Shown here one piece after another: positions 1 to 11,855 of a stretch of 64,000 nucleotides of DNA. Every line of letters begins with the position of its first letter. Within the stretch, counting starts at the first letter, position 1. The position numbers and the translations under genes are program-made. The notes under the pieces were generated by a model, which made no database searches, was not told where the DNA came from, and was given only the letters and a program-made list of their open reading frames with translations. Origin of the DNA: an uncultured Pseudomonadota bacterium (GTDB lineage Bacteria; Desulfobacterota; Desulfobulbia; Desulfobulbales; Desulfurivibrionaceae); assembly GCA_937868185.1 (NCBI GenBank), contig CALMMG010000002.1, positions 27,269 to 91,268 of the forward strand. The letters run 5' to 3'.

Positions 1-503
1 TCTTGCAGCGGATGAACCGCAACTATAATGCCGCCACCTTTGCCACCGTCGTGGAAAACAGTGTGGCCCGCTTGCCCGATGTGGCCATCGGTGTGGATGT
101 GCTGGTTGGTTTTCCTGGCGAGGATGAGGGGGCTTTCCGCAACACCTATAACCTGATCGAGTCGCTGCCGGTGAGCTATCTTCATGTGTTCCCCTATTCG
201 AAAAGACCGGGAACCCCGGCCGCCACCATGCCTGATCAGGTGGTCAAGGCGGACAAAGAGGAAAGGGTTGCGCTCCTGAGGGATTTGGATCATAAAAAAC
301 GAACCGCTTTTTTCCGTCACCATTTGGGCAGTCTCCGACAGGTATTGGTGGAAAAACGCAAGCAGGGCTGCCTGTTGCGGGGCTATACCGACAATTATAT
401 CCCGGTTTCATTTGAGGGAAACAACGCCCTGGTGAACCAGCTGGTTCCGGTGCGTCTGGAAGAACTTATGGCAGACGGGGTGCTGGGTAAGGTTGTGACC
501 TGA
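1..503 (+). CDS. mtaB: C-terminal part of MiaB/MtaB-type radical SAM tRNA methylthiotransferase (5' truncated by window edge)
   Basis: Open from the window start; VLVGFPGEDEGAFRNTYNLIESLPVSYLHVFPYSKRPGTPAA is typical of MtaB/MiaB C-terminal radical SAM region plus TRAM-like tail. Confidence 0.85.
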   Translation, partial: LQRMNRNYNAATFATVVENSVARLPDVAIGVDVLVGFPGEDEGAFRNTYNLIESLPVSYLHVFPYSKRPGTPAATMPDQVVKADKEERVALLRDLDHKKRTAFFRHHLGSLRQVLVEKRKQGCLLRGYTDNYIPVSFEGNNALVNQLVPVRLEELMADGVLGKVVT

Positions 504-544
504 TTGACGTGTTTTTAAAATAAAATATGTTGTAATAGGTTGTT

Positions 545-1807
545 ATGATTGGGGAAATAATTGCCATCGGCGATGAGCTCACCTCTGGGAGTGTGCTGAA
601 CACCACCAGCTATTTCGCGGCCAGCCATCTTTTTGCTGCAGGCCACGAGATGTTGGCCATGACCACCATCGGGGATGATCCGGAGGTCATTGGCCGCACC
701 TTGCAACAGGCTTTGCAACGGGCGGATTTTATTGTTGTCACCGGCGGCTTGGGCCCGACCACCGATGATTTGACCAATGCCGCAGTTTCTTCGGCCCTTG
801 ACCGGCCATCTACCTTTTATCCGGAAATATTCAAGAAAATCCAGGCGTATGGCACCAGTCTGCCGACTGGTCAGCAGCTCTCCCTGGAAAAACTCGCCTG
901 GCTGCCAGCGGGTGCCCATGCCCTGCACACGGAAGCAAAGATGGCCGGGTATTTTCTGGTTCAGGATGGCAAGCCCATCTTCTTTCTCCCAGGGGTGCCG
1001 CAGGAGATGAAGGATCTGCTCCTGGAAACGGTGATCACCCGGTTGGCTGTCTGGGAAGGCGAGGCGGTCCGTCAGGTGCGCCAGAAGGTGTACAAGGTGG
1101 TGGGGTTGGTTGAGTCGGAGATCAATCGGAAGCTAGCCCATCTTGAAGGCCGTGATCCACGGGTGCGGATTGGCTATTACCCAGTGTTTCCTGAGGTGCA
1201 TGTCAGTCTGACCGTTACCGGGCCTTCAAGTCAGGAGGTCGAGTCTGTTTTTAAGAAATATGACGGGCAGATGGCATCCTTTCTTGGTGATTGTTGTTAC
1301 GGTTCAGGGCGTGATACCCTGGAGGGCGTAGTGGGGAGCTTGCTTGCTGGGCGTGGCCAGACAGTGGCCGTGGCGGAATCGTGCACCGGTGGACTCATCG
1401 CTCATACCCTGACCAAAATCGCCGGGAGTTCCGCTTATTTTTCGGGAGGGGTGGTGGCCTACAGCGATGCCCTGAAGGAGCGGTTGCTCGGGGTCAGTCG
1501 GGAGATCATTTTGCGCTCTGGCGCGGTCAGTGCGGAAACCGCCAGGGCCATGGCCGAAGGGATGCGACGGGTGACCCCTGTTGACCATGCCCTTGCTGTT
1601 ACCGGCATTGCCGGACCCAGCGGTGGGAGCGAAGACAAACCTGTGGGCACGGTCTATTTCGGTCTGGCCAGCCCGGACAAGACCCAGACCTATCTCTTTC
1701 ATTTTTCCGGGGAGCGGACCCAGGTGCAGGCTCTGGCCAGTCAGACGGCGCTGGATCTTTTGCGTCGTCATCTGCTTGGTCTTGATAATGGATGCAGGAC
1801 AGTGTAA
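545..1807 (+). CDS. cinA: CinA family protein (molybdopterin-binding-like domain plus nicotinamide-nucleotide amidase domain)
   Basis: GEIIAIGDELTSGSVLNTTS, VTGGLGPTTDD, C-terminal VAVAESCTGGLIAHTLTKIAGSSAYFSGGVVAYS. Confidence 0.95.
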   Translation: MIGEIIAIGDELTSGSVLNTTSYFAASHLFAAGHEMLAMTTIGDDPEVIGRTLQQALQRADFIVVTGGLGPTTDDLTNAAVSSALDRPSTFYPEIFKKIQAYGTSLPTGQQLSLEKLAWLPAGAHALHTEAKMAGYFLVQDGKPIFFLPGVPQEMKDLLLETVITRLAVWEGEAVRQVRQKVYKVVGLVESEINRKLAHLEGRDPRVRIGYYPVFPEVHVSLTVTGPSSQEVESVFKKYDGQMASFLGDCCYGSGRDTLEGVVGSLLAGRGQTVAVAESCTGGLIAHTLTKIAGSSAYFSGGVVAYSDALKERLLGVSREIILRSGAVSAETARAMAEGMRRVTPVDHALAVTGIAGPSGGSEDKPVGTVYFGLASPDKTQTYLFHFSGERTQVQALASQTALDLLRRHLLGLDNGCRTV

Positions 1808-1849
1808 AACGAACCGACGATAATTCATCCTACTTGGAGACTTAACAAC

Positions 1850-2890
1850 ATGGCCATTGCCGAAGATAAGAGCAAAACCCTTGATACCGCGATTTTTCAG
1901 ATACAGAAGCAGTTCGGCAAGGGATCGATCATGCGGCTCGGTACCGATGAGCGGGAAGCGGTGGCGGTCATATCGACTGGCAGCCTGAGTATCGATATTG
2001 CCACCGGGGTCGGCGGTGTGGCCCGGGGGAGGATAACGGAAATCTACGGGCCGGAATCTTCCGGGAAGACAACCTTGGCCCTGCATATTATCGCCGAGGC
2101 CCAGAAGGCCGGAGGCAGTGCCGCCTTCATCGATGCCGAGCATGCTCTGGACATCAGCTATGCCGAGCGCCTCGGGGTCAAGGTTGACGATCTTCTGGTC
2201 TCTCAGCCTGATTATGGTGAGCAGGCCTTGGAGATCGCTGAGATCCTTATTCGCAGCGGGGCGGTGGATGTCATTGTCGTGGACTCGGTGGCAGCCCTGG
2301 TGCCCAAGGCGGAGATTGACGGCAACGCCGGGGATTCCCATGTTGGCCTTCAAGCCAGACTTATGTCCCAGGCGATGCGCAAGCTCACCGGGGTGCTCAA
2401 ACGCACCAATACCGCGATCATCTTTATCAACCAGATCCGGATGAAGATCGGGGTCATGTTCGGGAGTCCGGAAACCACCACCGGCGGCAACGCCCTTAAG
2501 TTTTACAGCTCGCTTCGTCTCGATATCCGGCGGAAGGAAGCCATTAAAGACGGGCAGGAGGTGATCGGTAACCGGACCAAGGTCAAGGTGGTGAAAAACA
2601 AAATGGCCCCGCCCTTCAAGGAGGCGGAGTTCGACATTATCTATGGAGAAGGCGTTTCCAAGGTTGGGGATCTGCTCGATCTCGCAACGGCCCAAGATAT
2701 TGTCGAGAAAAGCGGCGCTTGGTATTCTTATAATGGCGAGCGCATCGGCCAGGGGAGGGAGAATTCCAAGCTCTTCCTGAAGGAGCATCCAGAGCTGTGC
2801 GATGATATTGAAAGAAAGGTGCGCCTGGGGTATGGTTTGCCAACGGTGGGTGAAAAAGGCCCGGTTGCAAAGGCTGCAGTAGCCGACTGA
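1850..2890 (+). CDS. recA: Recombinase RecA
   Basis: [25 protein letters not shown] Walker A, full-length 346 aa. Confidence 0.99.
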   Translation: MAIAEDKSKTLDTAIFQIQKQFGKGSIMRLGTDEREAVAVISTGSLSIDIATGVGGVARGRITEIYGPESSGKTTLALHIIAEAQKAGGSAAFIDAEHALDISYAERLGVKVDDLLVSQPDYGEQALEIAEILIRSGAVDVIVVDSVAALVPKAEIDGNAGDSHVGLQARLMSQAMRKLTGVLKRTNTAIIFINQIRMKIGVMFGSPETTTGGNALKFYSSLRLDIRRKEAIKDGQEVIGNRTKVKVVKNKMAPPFKEAEFDIIYGEGVSKVGDLLDLATAQDIVEKSGAWYSYNGERIGQGRENSKLFLKEHPELCDDIERKVRLGYGLPTVGEKGPVAKAAVAD

Positions 2891-2918
2891 TTTGAGTGAG
2901 GCAGAAAATATTTTTTCA

Positions 2919-2948
2919 AGAAGCGGGATGCGCAGGCGTTCCGCTTCT
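2919..2948 (+). other. Strong stem-loop in recA-alaS intergenic / alaS leader (13-bp stem with G-U pairs, 4-nt loop)
   Basis: AGAAGCGGGATGC-GCAG-GCGTTCCGCTTCT; not followed by a U tract. Confidence 0.6.
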
Positions 2949-2969
2949 GTAATTTGAAGGAATGTACCA

Positions 2970-5618
2970 ATGACCGGAAACGACATACGCAAGCGATTTT
3001 TGACCTACTTTGCCGACAAGGGTCATACGGTGGTGGAAAGTTCTGGCTTAGTGCCCCACGACGACCCGACTCTGTTGTTCGTCAATGCCGGGATGGTCCA
3101 GTTTAAGCGAGTCTTCATGGGCGAGGACAAGCGTGACTACACGCGGGCCACAACCTGCCAGCGCTGTGTGCGAGCAGGCGGCAAGCATAATGATCTGGAG
3201 AATGTGGGCTACACTGCCCGCCACCATACCTTTTTCGAGATGCTCGGCAATTTTTCCTTTGGCGATTATTTCAAAAAAGACGCCATCCATTATGCCTGGG
3301 ATTTTCTCACCAAGGAGGTCGGGCTGGATCCGCAGAAGCTCTGGGTCTCGGTGTTTGACGACGATGATGAGGCCTTTGGACTCTGGGAAAAGGTCAAAGA
3401 TTTGCCCCAGGGCCGCATTGTTCGAATGGGGGAAAAGGACAACTTTTGGGCCATGGGCGACACCGGCCCCTGCGGCCCCTGCTCGGAGATCCACATCGAC
3501 CAGGGAGCGGAAGCGGGGTGCGGCAGGCCCGATTGCAAGCTCGGCTGTGACTGCGACCGGTTTCTGGAGATCTGGAATCTGGTGTTCATGCAGTTCAATC
3601 GGGGTGAAGACGGCACCCTGACCCCGCTGCCCAAGCCGAGCATCGACACCGGCATGGGCCTTGAGCGCATTGCCGCCGTGACCCAAGGGAAATTCACCAA
3701 CTACGATTCCGATCTGTTTGCCGGGATCATCGCCGCCATCGCCGGTGCTGCCGGAGTAAAATACGGAGAGGATACTGCGGTGAACACGGCTCTGCGGGTT
3801 ATCGCCGACCACAGCCGGGCCACCACCTTTCTCGTGGCCGACGGGGTGTTGCCTTCCAACGAGGGCCGGGGCTACGTGCTCCGTCGCATCATGCGTCGGG
3901 CCATCCGCTTTGGGCGTTCTCTCGGGTTGAAAAAACCCTTTTTGGCCGGAATCACCGAGGCGGTCATCGTCGAGATGGGCGAGGCCTATCCCCATCTTCA
4001 GGGGGCGCGGGAGCTCTTGGCCAAGGTGGTCTACAATGAGGAGGTGCGCTTCCTGGAAACCCTGGACCATGGTCTGGCCATGCTCCACCAGGAGATGAAG
4101 CGCTTGCAGGAGGGTGGTGAAAAGGAGGTGGCCGGGGAGTTCATCTTTAAGCTCTACGATACCTTCGGTTTTCCTGTGGACATCGTTAAGGATATCGCCA
4201 TTGAAAAGGGTATGCTGGCGGACGAGGTCGGATTCAATGCGGCCATGGAAGTGCAACGCAATCAATCCAAAAAATCATGGAAAGCCACTTCGCTGGCCGA
4301 AATGGGTCCAGGGGTTCGTGCCTTGCTGGACAAGGGGGTGCGCACCCGGTTTGTCGGTTACGAGACGCGGCACCAACGAGGGATCATCAGCGGGCTGGTG
4401 AGCGCTGGCGGCGTCAGCCTTGAACAGGTGGGAACCGGAGAGCAGTTCTCCCTGGTTTGCCCGGAAACCCCGTTTTATGCCGAGTCCGGTGGGCAGAGTG
4501 GCGACCGGGGCATGATCATTGGGCCGCAGGGCAAGGTCAGGGTGGAAAATACCGTGGCCGTGGGGGATGGGCTCATTCTTCATCAGGCCGAGGTTATCGA
4601 GGGCAGTCTGGCCCTTGGCGAGACCGTCGAGCTCAAGGTGGCGGAAGGCCAGCGTCAGCGCACGGCCAATAATCATACGGCGACCCATCTCTTGCAGGCT
4701 GCTCTGCGCGAGGTGTTGGGCGAGCATGTGAAGCAGGCCGGCTCCCTGGTCAATCCGCAGCGACTCCGCTTTGATTTTACCCATTTTTCGCCCCTCACCC
4801 GTGAAGAGCTTGCCCGGGTGGAAAAGATTGTCAATGCGGCTATTCGGGCCAATGCCCAAGTGTCCACCGCAGTGCTTGACCGGGAGGAAGCCATTAAAGG
4901 CGGGGCCACGGCCCTGTTTGGCGAGAAATATGAGGCCAGTGTCCGGGTTGTTTCCGTGGGGGACATCAGTAAAGAGTTGTGCGGTGGTACCCATGTGGGC
5001 GGGACCGGGGAGATCGGTCTGTTTAAGATCCTGACGGAAAGCGGCATAGCCGCTGGAGTGCGCCGGATCGAGGCGGTAACAGGCCCTGGCGCCATGGAGC
5101 GCTTCCAGCAGATCGAGGCGCAGCTGGGAATGCTTGCGGCAAAACTTAAGACCTCCCCGGAGGAATTGCTCGGTAAACTGGAAAAAATGCTGGCCCGCCA
5201 GAAAGAGCTGGAGCGGGAAGTGAGCCGGTTGACCGCGAATCTTTCCGTTAATGATTTGGAGTCCATGCTTGGCAACGCCCAGGAGATCGCTGGGGTAAAA
5301 GTGGTCATCGCCCAGATCGCCATGGATTCCGCGAAAACTATGCGGGAGGTCGGCGATAAGGTGCGGGACGGACTGGGGAGCGGTATCGCTGTTTTAGGTG
5401 GTGTTTTTGAAGGAAAGGTGAGCCTATTGGCCATGGTCACCAAGGATTTGAATACCCGGTTCCATGCTGGTCAGATTGTGAAAGAGGTGGCGGCCATGGT
5501 GGGCGGGAGCGGGGGCGGACGAGCTGACATGGCTCAGGCTGGGGGAACCATGGCGGATAAATTGCCAGAGGCGCTTTTGGCGGTGCCTGGCATCATTATC
5601 GGGCAGGGAAGCAAATAA
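2970..5618 (+). CDS. alaS: Alanyl-tRNA synthetase
   Basis: RKRFLTYFADKGHTVVESSGLVPHDDPTLLFVNAGM..., HTATHLLQAALREVLG editing motif, CGGTHV. Confidence 0.99.
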   Translation: MTGNDIRKRFLTYFADKGHTVVESSGLVPHDDPTLLFVNAGMVQFKRVFMGEDKRDYTRATTCQRCVRAGGKHNDLENVGYTARHHTFFEMLGNFSFGDYFKKDAIHYAWDFLTKEVGLDPQKLWVSVFDDDDEAFGLWEKVKDLPQGRIVRMGEKDNFWAMGDTGPCGPCSEIHIDQGAEAGCGRPDCKLGCDCDRFLEIWNLVFMQFNRGEDGTLTPLPKPSIDTGMGLERIAAVTQGKFTNYDSDLFAGIIAAIAGAAGVKYGEDTAVNTALRVIADHSRATTFLVADGVLPSNEGRGYVLRRIMRRAIRFGRSLGLKKPFLAGITEAVIVEMGEAYPHLQGARELLAKVVYNEEVRFLETLDHGLAMLHQEMKRLQEGGEKEVAGEFIFKLYDTFGFPVDIVKDIAIEKGMLADEVGFNAAMEVQRNQSKKSWKATSLAEMGPGVRALLDKGVRTRFVGYETRHQRGIISGLVSAGGVSLEQVGTGEQFSLVCPETPFYAESGGQSGDRGMIIGPQGKVRVENTVAVGDGLILHQAEVIEGSLALGETVELKVAEGQRQRTANNHTATHLLQAALREVLGEHVKQAGSLVNPQRLRFDFTHFSPLTREELARVEKIVNAAIRANAQVSTAVLDREEAIKGGATALFGEKYEASVRVVSVGDISKELCGGTHVGGTGEIGLFKILTESGIAAGVRRIEAVTGPGAMERFQQIEAQLGMLAAKLKTSPEELLGKLEKMLARQKELEREVSRLTANLSVNDLESMLGNAQEIAGVKVVIAQIAMDSAKTMREVGDKVRDGLGSGIAVLGGVFEGKVSLLAMVTKDLNTRFHAGQIVKEVAAMVGGSGGGRADMAQAGGTMADKLPEALLAVPGIIIGQGSK

Positions 5619-5694
5619 TACCAACTACCTGTTGGGTTCAATTTCTGGAGAAATACTCAGGGAGAAAACCGGGAAAAAGCAGCGGGGAAATGTA

Positions 5695-5723
5695 TTGACA
5701 TGCAAAAAAAATTCGATTAGAAC
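5695..5723 (+). promoter_or_regulatory. Candidate sigma-70 promoter for the atp operon
   Basis: TTGACA (5695-5700), 17-nt spacer, TAGAAC (5718-5723); upstream of atpF'. Confidence 0.45.
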
Positions 5724-5735
5724 CGTTCAATTGTT

Positions 5736-5753
5736 AATGAATCGGGATTCATT
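5736..5753. promoter_or_regulatory. Perfect 8-bp inverted repeat just downstream of the atp promoter candidate (possible operator)
   Basis: AATGAATC-GG-GATTCATT. Confidence 0.4.
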
Positions 5754-5813
5754 TCATACGCACATACTAAGAATTTTTTATATATTAATTGTAAAGAAAA
5801 ACGGGGGCCAGTA

Positions 5814-6239
5814 ATGATTACCATCGACCTGACCATGCTCATTCAGATTGCCAATATGCTCTTGCTTATTGTCGTCCTGAATGCAGTCTTGTACAAACCG
5901 ATTCGCTCAATCATTGAAGAGCGACAGAAGAAGATCGGCGGCCTTGATGAGGGCATTGATCAATTCAAGAAGAATGCTGTGTTGCGGCAAGATGAGTTTG
6001 GCCAGAAGATGAAGGATGCCAGGATCAGAGCTAAAAAAGAGTTTGAAGCTGCTCGAAATGCAGCTCTTGCCGAAAGTACGGAAAAATTGGCTGGTGTCCG
6101 CAAGGAGGTTGACGCGCAGAAAACCGGGCAACTTGCTGAAATAGAAAAGCAGTTTGCCGTAGCCCAGTCCGAGCTGCAGGGGCAGATTTCTGGTTTTGCC
6201 AGCGAAATGGCGGGCAAGGTTTTGGGGAGGGCTCTGTAA
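5814..6239 (+). CDS. atpF': ATP synthase F0 subunit b'
   Basis: Short N-terminal TM helix and long charged coiled coil; first gene of atp operon, followed by second b-type subunit. Confidence 0.85.
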   Translation: MITIDLTMLIQIANMLLLIVVLNAVLYKPIRSIIEERQKKIGGLDEGIDQFKKNAVLRQDEFGQKMKDARIRAKKEFEAARNAALAESTEKLAGVRKEVDAQKTGQLAEIEKQFAVAQSELQGQISGFASEMAGKVLGRAL

Positions 6240-6839
6240 ATGAAGAAACTATCTTGGAAAAAAACCGGAACTACCGCATTGTCTGTACTGGTGGTGCTGA
6301 GCTTTGCCGCAGCGGCATATGCCTCCGAAGCCGGTGGACACAGCGCGGCCATTCCTAGAGAGAAATGGCTGGATCTCTTGTACCGAACCACGAACTTCGC
6401 TGGTCTGGCCTTTATTCTGGTGTTCTTTCTGAAGAAACCCTTTGCCGATGGCTTGAGTAGTCGGCGGGATGGGATTAAAGATCAACTTGAGGCCCTGGAG
6501 TCCAGAAAGGCCGAAGCAGAGCAGATGTATAAAGAGGCCGAGGCCAAGCTTGCCAGGCTCGATGATGAGGTGAATGCCATCATTACCGAAGCGGTTAAGC
6601 AGGGAGAGGCAGAGAAGGCAAAGATCATTACCGATGCCGAACGCAATGCCGGGGATATCAAGCGGCAGGCAGAGATGGCGGTGGCCCATGAGCTTGCCGA
6701 GGCCAAGACCCGACTGAAGGGTGAGATTGCCGAACAAGCTGTGCTGCTGGCGGAAGAGCTGGTTAAAAAGAATATTCAGCCTGCGGATCAGAGCAGGATG
6801 GTTGAGCTGTCTCTTGATAAGGTGGGAGGTATTCAGTGA
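6240..6839 (+). CDS. atpF: ATP synthase F0 subunit b
   Basis: WLDLLYRTTNFAGLAFILVFFLKKPFADGLSSRRDGIKDQLEALESRKAEAE; position upstream of atpH. Confidence 0.92.
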   Translation: MKKLSWKKTGTTALSVLVVLSFAAAAYASEAGGHSAAIPREKWLDLLYRTTNFAGLAFILVFFLKKPFADGLSSRRDGIKDQLEALESRKAEAEQMYKEAEAKLARLDDEVNAIITEAVKQGEAEKAKIITDAERNAGDIKRQAEMAVAHELAEAKTRLKGEIAEQAVLLAEELVKKNIQPADQSRMVELSLDKVGGIQ

Positions 6840-7381
6840 AGAATACAGTATTAGCCAAACGGTACGCCAAGGCGCTGTTTGCTGTCGGTAAGGAAGGAAA
6901 TGCCTTCGCGGATTTCACCAAGACCCTCAATGCCATGGCCGAGCTCTTTGCCGGCATGCCCGAGGTTTCCGATGCCCTGACCAACCCGCTCTATCCGGTT
7001 GAGGCGCGGGAAAAGGTTATGGAGCATCTTTTGGCTTCCATGCAGGTTTCTCAGGTTCTGGGCAATTTTTTCAAGCTGCTGGTGCAGAAAAAACGTGCGA
7101 ATATCCTGCCCGACATCGCCACGGTATTTCAGGCGATGGTCGATGCGGATAACAATATGTGTCAGGGGACGGTGGTTTCGGCCATGGAGCTGACCCCAGA
7201 ACTCAGTGCAAAGGTTAAGGCAACATTGGAAAAAATAACCGGCAAGCAGGTCGTCCTTACGGCCCAGGTCGATCCGTCCATTATCGGTGGGATCGTGGCC
7301 AAGGTCGGTGATTTGGTGCTCGATGGAAGCATCCGATCACAGCTGGCTGGTTTAAAAGAATCCATTAAGGGGAGTGAATAA
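6836..7381 (+). CDS. atpH: ATP synthase F1 subunit delta
   Basis: [14 protein letters not shown]..., [31 protein letters not shown]. Confidence 0.96.
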   Translation: MKNTVLAKRYAKALFAVGKEGNAFADFTKTLNAMAELFAGMPEVSDALTNPLYPVEAREKVMEHLLASMQVSQVLGNFFKLLVQKKRANILPDIATVFQAMVDADNNMCQGTVVSAMELTPELSAKVKATLEKITGKQVVLTAQVDPSIIGGIVAKVGDLVLDGSIRSQLAGLKESIKGSE

Positions 7382-7386
7382 GACAA

Positions 7387-8910
7387 ATGCAGATCAAAGC
7401 CGAAGAGATCAGTCAAATCATCAAGGGGCAGATCAAGGATTACGAAAGTAAAGTTGATCTGAGTGAAACCGGCACCGTAATCTCCGTTGGTGACGGTATC
7501 GCTCGTGTGTACGGGGTTGAGAAGTGCATGGCCATGGAGCTGCTGGAGTTTCCCGGCGGCGTTCTGGGCATCGCCTTGAACCTTGAAGCGGACAACGTTG
7601 GTTGTGCGCTTCTTGGTGACGTGCGGAAGATCAAGGAAGGCGACACCGTAAAACGGACTGGCCGTATTGCAGAGGTTCCTGTCGGTCCTGAGATGGAAGG
7701 CCGCGTTGTTGACGGCGTGGGTACCCCCATCGACGGGCAGGGTCCGCTCAATGCCAAGCACTCCTCCAAGATCGAGGTTTTGGCTCCCGGCGTTATCGCC
7801 AGAAAGTCTGTTCACGAGCCCTGCTACACCGGCGCTAAGGCGGTTGACGCCATGACCCCGGTTGGCCGTGGCCAACGTGAGTTGGTCATCGGCGATCGTC
7901 AGATCGGCAAGACCGCTCTCTGCGTTGATGCGATTATCGCCCAGAAATACACCGACGTGCACTGCGTCTATGTGGCCATCGGCCAGAAGAAATCAACGGT
8001 GGCCTTGGTTGTTGAGGCCCTCCGTAAGCATGGCGCCATGGAATATACCACCGTGGTCGCCGCCTGCGCCTCCGATCCGGCACCCATGCAGTATGTCGCC
8101 GCTTTTGCCGGTTGCGCCATGGGTGAGTACTTCCGTGACAATGGCCAGCACGCGCTGATCATCTATGACGATCTTTCCAAGCAGGCGGTATCCTACCGTG
8201 AGCTCTCCCTGCTCCTTCGTCGTCCGCCGGGTCGTGAAGCATACCCCGGTGACATCTTCTTCAACCACTCCCGTCTGCTGGAGCGTTCTTGTAAGGTGAA
8301 CGATGCCCTGGGCGCCGGTTCTCTTACCGCCCTGCCCATCATCGAGACCCAGGCCGGTGATGTTTCTGCCTTTATTCCCACCAACGTTATCTCCATCACC
8401 GATGGTCAGGTTTACCTTGAGCCCAACCTCTTCTTCGCCGGTGTTCGTCCCGCGATCAACGTCGGTCTCTCCGTATCCCGCGTAGGTGGTGCGGCCCAGG
8501 TTAAGGCCATGAAGCAGGTTGCCGGTACCCTTCGTCTGGATCTGGCCCAGTATCGTGAGCTCGCTGCCTTTGCAGGTTTTGGTTCCGATCTTGATGCCGC
8601 CACCCAGGCGCAGTTGACCCGTGGCGCCCGTCTGGTTGAGATCCTGAAGCAGCCCCAGTATCAGCCGCTGCCCATGGAAAAACAGATCTGCATCCTCTTT
8701 GCCGGTACCCGTGGCTATCTCGATACCCTGCCTGTTGATTCCTTGGCTGAGTATGAGCAGCAGCTCTATGCCCATATCGAGAAAAACCAGCCGAGCATCT
8801 ACGATGACCTGAAAGAGAAGCAGGCCATTGATGCCGCTCTGGAAGAGAAGATCAGGGCCACTTTGCAGGCTTTCGGGGAATCTTTCAAGGCTGCCAAAGG
8901 CCTTAAATAA
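7387..8910 (+). CDS. atpA: ATP synthase F1 subunit alpha
   Basis: [28 protein letters not shown], full length 507 aa. Confidence 0.99.
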   Translation: MQIKAEEISQIIKGQIKDYESKVDLSETGTVISVGDGIARVYGVEKCMAMELLEFPGGVLGIALNLEADNVGCALLGDVRKIKEGDTVKRTGRIAEVPVGPEMEGRVVDGVGTPIDGQGPLNAKHSSKIEVLAPGVIARKSVHEPCYTGAKAVDAMTPVGRGQRELVIGDRQIGKTALCVDAIIAQKYTDVHCVYVAIGQKKSTVALVVEALRKHGAMEYTTVVAACASDPAPMQYVAAFAGCAMGEYFRDNGQHALIIYDDLSKQAVSYRELSLLLRRPPGREAYPGDIFFNHSRLLERSCKVNDALGAGSLTALPIIETQAGDVSAFIPTNVISITDGQVYLEPNLFFAGVRPAINVGLSVSRVGGAAQVKAMKQVAGTLRLDLAQYRELAAFAGFGSDLDAATQAQLTRGARLVEILKQPQYQPLPMEKQICILFAGTRGYLDTLPVDSLAEYEQQLYAHIEKNQPSIYDDLKEKQAIDAALEEKIRATLQAFGESFKAAKGLK

Positions 8911-8925
8911 GGGGGGTAAGGTCTC

Positions 8926-9798
8926 ATGCCGAGCCTAAAAGATGTAAAAACAAAGATTGGTGGGGTAAAGAAGACTGCCCAGATCACCAAGGCCATGAAT
9001 ATGGTTGCTGCGGCCAAGCTTCGCGGGGCGCAGCAGAAGATGGAAGATTTTCGTTCCTATGCCGAGAAGTTCAACGCGGCGATGGGGAATCTTTCTTCTG
9101 CCATGGATTCCGGCGCGTTTCCCCTTATGGAGAAGCGTGAAGTCAAGACCGTGGAGATTCTGGTGGTTACCTCGGATCGTGGCCTGTGCGGAAGTTTTAA
9201 CGCCCATATCATGAAAATGACAGACAAGCTCATTGCCAAGCTCGAGTCCGAGGGTAAGAAGGTTTCCCTGGTGTGTGTAGGCAAGAAGGGCGCCAGCTAT
9301 TTTCGTAAAACCGGCAAGATTCGGCAGCGGTACACCGACCTGATGGGCACCTTCCAGATGTTCAATGCTCGGACCATCGCCCAGGATATTGCCGGAAACT
9401 TTTTGGCCGGTGACAGCGATGAAGTTCGCATCGTCTTCGGGAAATTTAAAAGCGTTGCCGTGCAGCGTCCTGCTGAGCAGATGTTTCTGCCCATCCAGCC
9501 GGATGTAGTGGCGGCAACGGGGGTAACTTCTTCGGCTGCCGGGTCCTACATCTATGAGCCGAGCACCGAGGAGATCATGGAAGTGCTGTTGCCGCTCTAC
9601 ATGAATGTCATGGTTTACCATGCCATGCTTGAAGTCAGCGCCAGCGAGCATGCTGCTCGGATGAGCGCCATGGATAACGCCACCAACGCTTGTAAGGATA
9701 TAATTCACAGCCTGACCCTGATTTATAACAAGGCGCGGCAGGCTGGTATCACCGCGGAATTGATGGATATTGTCGGCGGTGCCGAGGCTTTGAAGTAA
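8926..9798 (+). CDS. atpG: ATP synthase F1 subunit gamma
   Basis: MPSLKDVKTKIGGVKKTAQITKAMNMVAAAKLR; VTSDRGLCGSFN. Confidence 0.98.
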   Translation: MPSLKDVKTKIGGVKKTAQITKAMNMVAAAKLRGAQQKMEDFRSYAEKFNAAMGNLSSAMDSGAFPLMEKREVKTVEILVVTSDRGLCGSFNAHIMKMTDKLIAKLESEGKKVSLVCVGKKGASYFRKTGKIRQRYTDLMGTFQMFNARTIAQDIAGNFLAGDSDEVRIVFGKFKSVAVQRPAEQMFLPIQPDVVAATGVTSSAAGSYIYEPSTEEIMEVLLPLYMNVMVYHAMLEVSASEHAARMSAMDNATNACKDIIHSLTLIYNKARQAGITAELMDIVGGAEALK

Positions 9799-9859
9799 CC
9801 AGGTGAAATCAGGCTGATTCATTCAGCTGTCATAGATTGTCAACGTAAGTACTAGCTGA

Positions 9860-11293
<1,434 letters not shown>

Positions 11294-11350
11294 GGAATTG
11301 ACTGACTTGCCGGTCCCATGGCGGGATCGGTGAGGACTTGAGGATTACCC

Positions 11351-11773
11351 ATGGCTGAAAAATTAAAGTTGGAAGTGGTAACTCCCAAAGGGGCTGTAGT
11401 GAGCCAAGAGGTTGACATTGTCACCGCTCCTGGTTACGGCGGTGAATTTGGTGTTCTTGCCAACCATGCGCCTTTTTTGAGTACGATCAAGACAGGTGTC
11501 CTGACCTTCAAGACAGGTGCCCAGGAAGAAACCCTGATGGTGAGTGGTGGGTTTTGTGAAGTGTCCAATAACAAGCTGACCTTTCTTGTCGAATCTGCGG
11601 AGCGCGGGACAGATATTGATGTCGATCGCGCTATGCGGGCTAAGGAACGGGCAGAAAAAAGGCTGGCGGAAGCGCAGGCCCAGAAAGAAAGATTTGATCG
11701 AACCAGGGCCGAGGCTGCTTTGCAAAGGGCTTTGAGTCGCCTTAAGGTTGCCGAGAGGCGTAAGGCTTCCTGA
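11351..11773 (+). CDS. atpC: ATP synthase F1 subunit epsilon
   Basis: [39 protein letters not shown]. Confidence 0.97.
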   Translation: MAEKLKLEVVTPKGAVVSQEVDIVTAPGYGGEFGVLANHAPFLSTIKTGVLTFKTGAQEETLMVSGGFCEVSNNKLTFLVESAERGTDIDVDRAMRAKERAEKRLAEAQAQKERFDRTRAEAALQRALSRLKVAERRKAS

Positions 11774-11796
11774 GAAGAAGATAGATAATGGTAATT

Positions 11797-11829
11797 TAAA
11801 AGCCGCTCGTTACCGAGCGGCTTTTTTTT
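11797..11829 (+). terminator. Rho-independent terminator of atp operon
   Basis: AAAAGCCGCTCG-TTAC-CGAGCGGCTTTTTTTT. Confidence 0.9.
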
Positions 11830-11855
11830 ATATCTCACGGTTGAGGTGAAATGAG

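Noticed and set aside
1304-2992. 562-aa minus-strand ORF antisense to cinA/recA
   Set aside because: Shadow ORF of high-GC coding sequence; the plus strand encodes well-recognised CinA and RecA, and the antisense translation shows no recognisable domain
3048-4265. 405-aa minus-strand ORF antisense to alaS
   Set aside because: Shadow ORF; His/Gly/Leu-rich composition typical of reverse-frame translations
5632-5814. 60-aa ORF between alaS and atpF'
   Set aside because: Lies over the promoter/operator region with no coding character
7162-9822. Long minus-strand ORFs antisense to atpH-atpA-atpG
   Set aside because: Shadow ORFs over strongly conserved ATP synthase genes
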